This document shows, one piece after another, positions 57,112 through 64,000 of a DNA stretch of 64,000 bases (within the stretch, counting starts at the first letter, position 1; each line of letters begins with the position of its first letter). A model generated the notes under the pieces. That model searched no databases, was not told where the DNA came from, and saw nothing but the letters and a program-made list of their open reading frames with translations. A program made the translations under genes and the position numbers. Source of the DNA: Ailanthus altissimus (lineage: Eukaryota > Streptophyta > Magnoliopsida > Sapindales > Simaroubaceae); assembly GCA_946807835.1 (NCBI GenBank), contig OX327684.1, forward strand, positions 31,370,501-31,434,500, in the 5' to 3' direction.

Positions 57112-58101
57112 GATTATTGCTTTGCCGCTGCTGATCAACAGGTTTTCGAAAACGTTTGTTTGCGTGCGATTTTCTTTTTTTTTTTTCATACACGAAAACA
57201 ATTGTATTAATTAATCATTTCGTTTGATTTTTTCCTTGCTTTTGGTATCAGATTTCTCAATCTAAGTGTAAATTGTGGCCTAAAATAATTAAAAATTTAT
57301 CATATTTGACGTTTTCCAATTCAATTTTAGATCATTTTCTATTACGTAACATAAGTACACATTGTGTTCCAACCGAAGAATTAGTACATGCATGTATAAA
57401 AATTAACAATTAAATCTAAATTTTTCATAGGTCCAAACATCGTGTTCCCTCCAAAATGATAAAAATAGCAGTTTGCGTGCATGCATGTGCACGTTAGTTA
57501 TATAATTAAATGGTATCATAATCATGATTTCCCCCTTAATTAATATTTCATTATAAATTTTCGTTATCTATGATTCAGTCCATGCTTGACCACAGAGATT
57601 GGCTCTGGTCAAATTATCACTATTGAAGCCACAAGCAATCGTTTATTGCAAAAATCATATTAGGCAAAGGCACTCACCAGTCTTCACACGTGAAATTAAG
57701 AAGAAAAACCTTTAGCTTATGCTATTGATGAGATAAATTTGTTGAGTTGACAGGATCCAGACGGGCTAACTTCTATTTTTTTTAATGGGTAATAACATCT
57801 AGGTCCCTAAAAGCAAAGAAATGACTGAAATACTCATAAGATTAGGTTACATACATTTACATTGCAATAATCAAATTTCAATATTACAATGGTACTAGGG
57901 ACTTATTTCATACCAATTGACAAAGTTTCTCCTTATATAATTGGGAAAAAAATAGGGACTCAGATGTTATTATACCTAACGTTAATGGAATCTCGGGCAA
58001 CCAAGCCGCCACATCGGACTCCTAAAAACCGTCACGAAATTTGTAATTAAGCAAGAAGTTCAGGGCCATTTACGTAAATAACCACAGACACCGTCTCAAT
58101 T
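57112..58101. other. 3' region of peroxidase 4 and spacer
   Basis: Up to about 57740 the sequence matches the 3' side of the other copies, including the attaggcaaaggcactc phrase at 57660 that also starts the duplicated block. From there to the S27a promoter it is ordinary spacer. Confidence 0.55.
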
Positions 58102-58107
58102 CCACAA

Positions 58108-58159
58108 AAACCCTATCCCCAATGCCCCTTTGCCCTCATCTTCATTTATCCAAACCCTA
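58108..58159 (+). promoter_or_regulatory. Telo-box motifs upstream of the S27a gene
   Basis: AAACCCTA occurs at 58108-58115 and 58152-58159, within 100 bp of the start codon. This telo-box is typical of promoters and 5' leaders of plant ribosomal-protein genes and other growth-linked genes, where it acts together with other elements. Confidence 0.7.
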
Positions 58160-58184
58160 GCCGTAAAACCCTGTCTCCTTGTGA

Positions 58185-58676
<492 letters not shown>

Positions 58677-59804
58677 TTGCCATGGATATAGGTCTTATTG
58701 TTAGGGTCTTGGGATGCTGCCTTTTGTTTTCTTTCAATAATTGTTGGACTTCTTTTTTAGGTTTTGTTTTTGATATGGAAATTTTGGAATTAGCATTTGA
58801 TTGTTTTAAATGCTTGTTATTATTTAATTTTGTTTGCTTTACAAGTTTTCTTGAAAATTGCCGAAAAGTGTGCCTTGATTCCCATCAATTAGGTTGCGCG
58901 TTTGATTTTCTTTTTGCTAAATTTGGTTATAGTTTTTCTGTTGGTCATTTGGGAAGAACAGTGTAAGAATCTGGTGGTGTTGTAAGGATTTATTGTTATA
59001 TGATAGCTACATTCTGACCTCTCATTCTCCAGGACATTTAAGTTAACATAGCATTCAGGTAGGATAAGTCAGACATTCATATTTTACAATAATGTCTTGA
59101 ATTCTTATTCTGCTATTCTAAGATTGTTTGGTTTCTATATTCTGATTACCTACTATAGTCATTCCGAGTGATTTTAATGGTTTGGGAAGTCAAAGGAGCT
59201 CTACCTTTTCTTTTTTTTTTTATGGTGTGCAAGTCTTAAACGAATGTTTTCAAAATGCCACAAGTTATGTGAAAGTGTACAGGAACTATAGCTCTGTTAG
59301 TCTGAATTGTCTGCTAAGGGGCAAAGGCTCACATTTTAGTATGCCTTTTGTTATCTTTATTGACCTGTAACATTGTTGGAATCCTTCAGTTTTCCTCATG
59401 ATCTACTTTGAACTAAGACTTTTCACATTGCCAAGCTGCTGAAAGAACTGAACAACTTGGAACAACTCTTGCATTTCTTATTTTTAATCCTTGGATATAT
59501 ATATCTACATTATTCATCATCAATGGTACTGTTCATAGTTTGCCCTGAACTTCCTTGATTGCCCTTTGTATATGTTGTGCCTTTTTTATGATCGGTTTTT
59601 TGGTAGGAAACTGTATCTGGTTATCTGCTATTAGAAGAGTAGTGTAGGGTATTTGTTTCTTGTTAATTGCTTGCAACATAATGTATTAGAGCCAAGATGC
59701 TTCTTCCATTGTGCTTGCATCGGTTGTCTTGGATTTGAGGTTAAAAAAGGCCCGAGTGAAAACATATGTCTAGATGTTTACATAGAATTTGTCGTGATTA
59801 TATG
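58677..59804. other. 3' UTR of S27a and spacer
   Basis: The first 200-300 bp is probably the 3' untranslated region. Frames at 58673-58966, 59182-59370 and 59653-59859 are T-rich chance frames. No gene. Confidence 0.45.
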
Positions 59805-61567
59805 TAGGGGTGGGCGTTTTTCTGAACTCGATCCGACTATCCCGACTCGAAAAGTTTAGGTCGGGATGAGATCGAGTCAAGAATTTGGGATCTAAAAGAC
59901 TCAATTGAGTTCAAAAAAATTCCCAGAGTAGAATTGAGATTGTCTCAAACCTGAAATAAAAAATAAATAAATTTTTTTTCAAATTAAAAATTTGTCAAAT
60001 TTACAAATTTTTGCCAAATTTGCCAATTGGGGTTTTACCAAATTTTCAAATAAAAAATAAAAAATTTATTAAGATGTCCATTATTTAAATTTAAAATTAA
60101 AAAATTGTTATTTATTTTGGAAATTGAAAATGATGGATTGCAAATATTTTATTTTTTTTACTTTCAAGGCCTATCGATTGCAAAACGGTTTGCAATCGAG
60201 AAAGAACTTCAATTTATGATATTCAATTCATGAATACAATTTATAAATATTCAAATTAGAATGTTACACATTTAATTAATACTTATGCAACATTTAAGAA
60301 TTTTAGTTATGATAATCAATTCATAACTCATTAGTTTGTTTGAGAAATTTGGGCGTTGCACATTTATTTAATACATTTATAATATTTAAGAATTTTAATT
60401 AATGATATCTAATTTATAATTTTTTAATTCTTTTAATTTCCTATATTGGTATTAAGGGAATAAAAATGTAATAATATTTTTAAAAGAAAAAATATAATAA
60501 TTGATAATTAAATTAGAATTAAATTAAAAATGTATGCATATTTGGAATTGGAATTGGAATTGAAATCATAATTGTAATTGTAATAAGAAATGTAATAATT
60601 TGAATTAAAATTTGAATTGAAAATATAATAATTATAAATTCAATCGGAATTAAAATTGATAATTTGAAATTAATGTATGTAATTAAAATAAGTTAATATT
60701 ATTTTAACAATTAATTATTCAAATTTGTCAAAAATAAATTATTTAATTTATCTAATTAACTAAATAATGTAAGTCCATATAATTTTACTACGAATATGAG
60801 ATAATAAATCGTATTAGATTTTGTTATAAATTTAATTATTTATCATTTTAATTTTTTTGTCATGTCGTGTACATTGAAAATTGGCAATTTATTTTGAATA
60901 GCTACATTATTACTTACTAATACTATTATAATTTTGTCAAAATCATCGAAGGGGTTTGATCAATATATAATTAATTTATTATAATATTATTATTAAAAAG
61001 AAAATTTAATTTAATTAAAATTCAATTCAAATATTATTGGAAAGAAAATTGGAGAATTAAAAAGGGGATTCAATTATTCAATTAATCTAATTAATTCAAT
61101 AAAAGAAGTTCATATATTTTTCTAAAATAAAATTCTATTAAATATTTCAAAATATATCTTTAAAATAAAATAAGCTCACACACAAATATTATATATATAT
61201 TTGTGTGTGAGAGAGAGAAAGAAAGTTTATTTTATATATATTTTGATTGGGCTTGGCATATATATACACATATACAACCTCGTATTAAATGACCTAATTA
61301 AAACTTAAAGTCTAAAATAAAAATATATAAAAAAAAAATTAAAAATCCACCAAAAAAAAAATTAGCTCAATTTTCAAACCAGCTCGAGATAGAGAGAGAA
61401 ACCCAGGCCAATCCCCTCTCAAATTTTTTGAATTTAGATTCCATTCCAACCCAAATTCGAATTTAGTTGGGTCAGGTCAGGATGAAATCTTTTATCTGTC
61501 CCGATCAAGAATTGAGTTCGACTGGGTTAAACCGAGCCCAGATCGAACCTAATATTGCCTAGGCCTA
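59805..61567. mobile_element. Possible hAT-like non-autonomous element
   Basis: The left end TAGGGGTGGGC and, on the other strand, the right end TAGGCCTAGGC are imperfect inverted repeats. Both ends carry similar inner text about gaactcgatccgac / tgagttcgactggg. The interior (about 1.6 kb) is AT-rich and non-coding. The flanks attatatg and aatttata do not form a clean 8-bp duplication, so the class is tentative. Confidence 0.4.
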
Positions 61568-61739
61568 AATTTATATAGGTATATTGATTTTCAATAAATC
61601 ATTAGGGTAAATTTTCAAGTAAATATGCAGCCCAATATAATTGAGGTCTTTACTGATTTATCTTGCATGAAGCTTTGAAGTTGGATCCTTAAGTTAGCTA
61701 GCTTAGTTTCGGTTTACTTTTTCAAAAAACTAAACCAAA

Positions 61740-62690
61740 TCGAACCATGTTCACCATTGGCCACCATCACCTCAAGCTCTTGTTGCGACTCCACCTTTAC
61801 TGGCCAAGGCAACTACAAAAAGCCCTGAGAAACGTTCACTGACTGAAAAGGCCTAAGCATCTTCATTGACCGAGAAAGATCCAAAACATCTTAACCAACC
61901 CCAAGCCATTGTTGCTACACCCTTACTGACCTGAGCTAACAACAAATAGCTCGTACTGTCAGCCATTATTGGCTTATGTGCATTTTATTTAAGACATAAA
62001 CTTAGCAATCAGAATCGGCCTTACGGAATGTATGTTAATAGTTACCTCACTGGCCGAAGATAGCAACTAAAACCCCAAAAAATCTTCACCAAATAAAATA
62101 GCAACTAGTACCATAAGCCTTGGCACCACCTTCACTGACTAAGGTAACAACAACCAAAGGCCCAAGCCTTAGCCCTATCATTGAATAAACAACCAAGTCC
62201 TCGAGCAACTAATGTAGTCCCTGAGAAGAACCAAGTTACTACCATAGGCCTCTCAAAATGGATTTTACAAAAACTCCAAACAATTATCTCATCTTTCCTG
62301 ACCGAGACAACAACCAAGACCTCAAGTAGATGCTACTATATCTATATCCGAAGAGAGTGAAGCCAACAAACATATTGTTCCCACTTTCCTTGCAAAAATT
62401 ATATTTTGAAAAATTTTGACTTGAATTTTATCTATCTTGTGTAAGTATTTTCTTGATGTTCCCAAAACACCGAAAGGACATAGATAGATGGCAATTTGGG
62501 GATTGAACTAGCAAAATTTTGGGCTACCATACAACAACAGAGAAATGTGGGGTAATTTAAGGTACCACATAAGTCTTTATGCCTTTTTTTTTAGCCTAAT
62601 TATTTTAGAAGTTACACTTTTGGCTATTTTGATTTTGAAAGTTTCCAAGTAGGCCTCTAGCAGAAAGTGGCTTCTATAACCTCTTTATCG
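61740..62690. repeat. Degenerate repeats (unit about 90 bp)
   Basis: Imperfect recurrences of phrases such as cttcactgac-aaggtaacaacaa, accgagaaagatcc and aagcc-ttg. Individual units are too diverged to count exactly. No coding frame is supported; the 61-codon frame at 62132-62317 lies inside the repeats. Confidence 0.45.
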
Positions 62691-63030
62691 AGACCGAGAA
62701 AATCCTCCACAAAATGGTCACTTAGGCCTCTTAAGAAGCTCAACTACCTAAATTGCCACAACAAACCCCGAGCCAGCCACTTGAGCTTTTAAAAAGCCCA
62801 ACCACCCAAGTTCTAATCAAGGACCTAAAGCTGATCACTTAGACTCTTGAGGAGCTCAACCACATAAATTCTATCCGAGCTTAACCATATAAGATATTAA
62901 GGAGTCCAACCATTCAAGTTCTCACTAAGGATTCCGAGCCAGTTACTTAGGCCTTTGAGGAGCCCAACTACTTAATTTATTTTCACCAAGGACCCTAAGT
63001 TGAACACTTAGGCTCTTACCAAATGCAACT
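62691..63030. repeat. Minisatellite, unit about 58 bp, about six copies
   Basis: The phrase cacttaggctcttgaggag, then cccaaccacccaagttct and aaggaccctgagccag, recurs with starts near 62721, 62780, 62838, 62892, 62946 and 63007. Copies differ by several substitutions. Confidence 0.75.
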
Positions 63031-63039
63031 AGTTCAACC

Positions 63040-63250
63040 CTCTAATGCCAAAAAAATGGAGCATATAAGCTCCCTCGTTGCCAAACACTTGAGCACATAT
63101 GCCCTATGAGGCTATACTTGAGCACATAAGTCTGCCGACGTTAAACACTTGAGCACATAAGCCTCTCAAGGCCAAACACTTGAGTACATAAACTCTATAA
63201 GGCCAAACACTTGAAAACTCAAGCTCACCAAGGCCAAGCACGATAGCACC
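63040..63250. repeat. Minisatellite, unit about 31 bp, about six copies
   Basis: The unit is gccaaacacttgagcacata followed by agcctctcaag. The copies are consecutive, with small differences, and it follows directly on the 58-bp block. Confidence 0.8.
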
Positions 63251-63365
63251 CCTCGAGGCCAACCACACCCCTACCCGATCAAATGAGTAAAACAATAAAT
63301 CAGCTCCATTATAGGTAAAAGAATATCAAAACCTTGTACATGGGTCCCAAGCCATTTCACAAGAT

Positions 63366-64000
63366 GTAATCCAAGACCTTGTGTGGAGCGACCCAAGCCT
63401 TGTCTACAAAAAGATTGAAGACCTTGTGCAAATGGCTTCGAACTCTTTCCATAAGAAGATTGAAAACCTTATGCGGAGTGCCCTTGAACTCTTTCTACAA
63501 GAAAATTGAAGATCTTGTGCGAAGAACTCTGAGCCTTTTCTACAAGAAGTTTGAAGACCTTGTGCGGAGGGTCCCAAACCCTTTCCATAAAGAAGATTAA
63601 ACCTTGTGTAGAGAGTCTCAAACCCTTTCCACAAGAAAGTTAAAGACCTTGTGCGAAAGGCCCTAAGCCATTTTCACAAAGAAAATTGAAGACCTTGTAT
63701 AAAGGGTCTCAAACCCTTTCTACAAGAATATTAAAGACCTTGTATAGAGGGTCGCAAACTCGTCCATAAGAAAAATTGAAGACCTTATGCAAAAGGTCCT
63801 AAACCCTTCCACAAGAAAATTGAAGACCTTGTACAAATAGCCCCAAGCCCTTCCACAAGAAAATCTAAGACCTTGTGCAAAGGGTTTTAAAACCTTCTAC
63901 AAGATGATTGAAAACTTTGTGCGGGTCTCGAACCCTTCGACAATAAGGTTTAAGAAATTATGCAATGAGTTCTAAGCTCTGCCATAAGTGAAAATTTGTC
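63366..64000. repeat. Minisatellite, unit about 45 bp, about 14 copies, runs off the window
   Basis: The phrase aagaccttgtgcggagggtc, then ccaaaccctttccacaagaaaattg, repeats with a spacing of 44-46 bp (anchor positions about 63376, 63421, 63466, 63512, 63557, 63601, 63646, 63692, 63737, 63782, 63826, 63870, 63914). Because 45 is divisible by three, the array gives spurious open frames on both strands (for example 63379-63600 and 63404-63634), which I do not regard as genes. It continues past the window end. Confidence 0.85.

Noticed and set aside
63379..63634. Open frames of 73-76 codons on both strands at the window end
   Set aside because: They arise because the 45-bp tandem unit is divisible by three; no gene signals are present.
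62691..64000. CRISPR-like array
   Set aside because: Repeats are contiguous without unique spacers, units vary, and the genome is a plant's; these are minisatellites.

Overview
This is a nuclear DNA window from a flowering plant. Intron-containing genes, class III peroxidases, a ubiquitin-S27a fusion gene, Ty1/copia and LINE remnants and very AT-rich spacers all point to a eudicot. The protein sequences look most like Citrus/Rutaceae to me, but that is recollection and was not searched.

Layout. 1-5.2 kb is a decayed minus-strand Ty1/copia element (350-5210) with recognisable LTRs, a primer-binding site and near-matching target duplications; a small TRIM (1621-2088) sits inside its reverse-transcriptase region. 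5.8-6.75 kb is a broken short-chain dehydrogenase gene. 6.75-16.4 kb has no intact gene: it holds an inverted repeat, a heavily mutated copia gag-pol remnant (about 9640-11440), a hAT-type MITE with a perfect 8-bp target duplication (12762-13123) and a 93-bp tandem duplication. A probable solo LTR (16425-17220) precedes a four-exon PP2C phosphatase gene (18296-20484, +). An unidentified coding-like fragment (21636-22400, -) and a seven-exon, probably plastid-targeted START-like/polyketide-cyclase gene (22718-25342, -) follow.

27.6-57.1 kb is a tandem cluster of four closely related class III peroxidase genes, all on the + strand. Copies 1, 2 and 3 (27605, 32073, 39910) encode complete 335-336 aa secreted enzymes. 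Copy 4 (56036) is inactivated by a 55-bp deletion that removes the distal catalytic Arg/His. The cluster grew by segmental duplication: a broken piece of the neighbouring START-like gene lies upstream of copy 2, and a block of about 1.3 kb lies 3' of both copies 2 and 3. Later insertions separated the units: a tandem TRIM carrying a solo LTR, a gypsy integrase fragment, a copia element, a LINE, a SINE and nested long solo LTRs.

58.2-58.7 kb holds the intronless gene for ubiquitin fused to ribosomal protein S27a (+), with telo-box motifs upstream. The last 4 kb is repeats: a probable hAT-like non-autonomous element and then successive minisatellite blocks (units of about 58, 31 and 45 bp) that run off the window end.

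The six intact genes (PP2C, START-like, three peroxidases, S27a) are not a pathway; only the peroxidases are a functional family. I found no convincing novel biological system. The most informative content is the mosaic history of the peroxidase cluster and the nested transposons that can be ordered in time by paired empty and filled sites.
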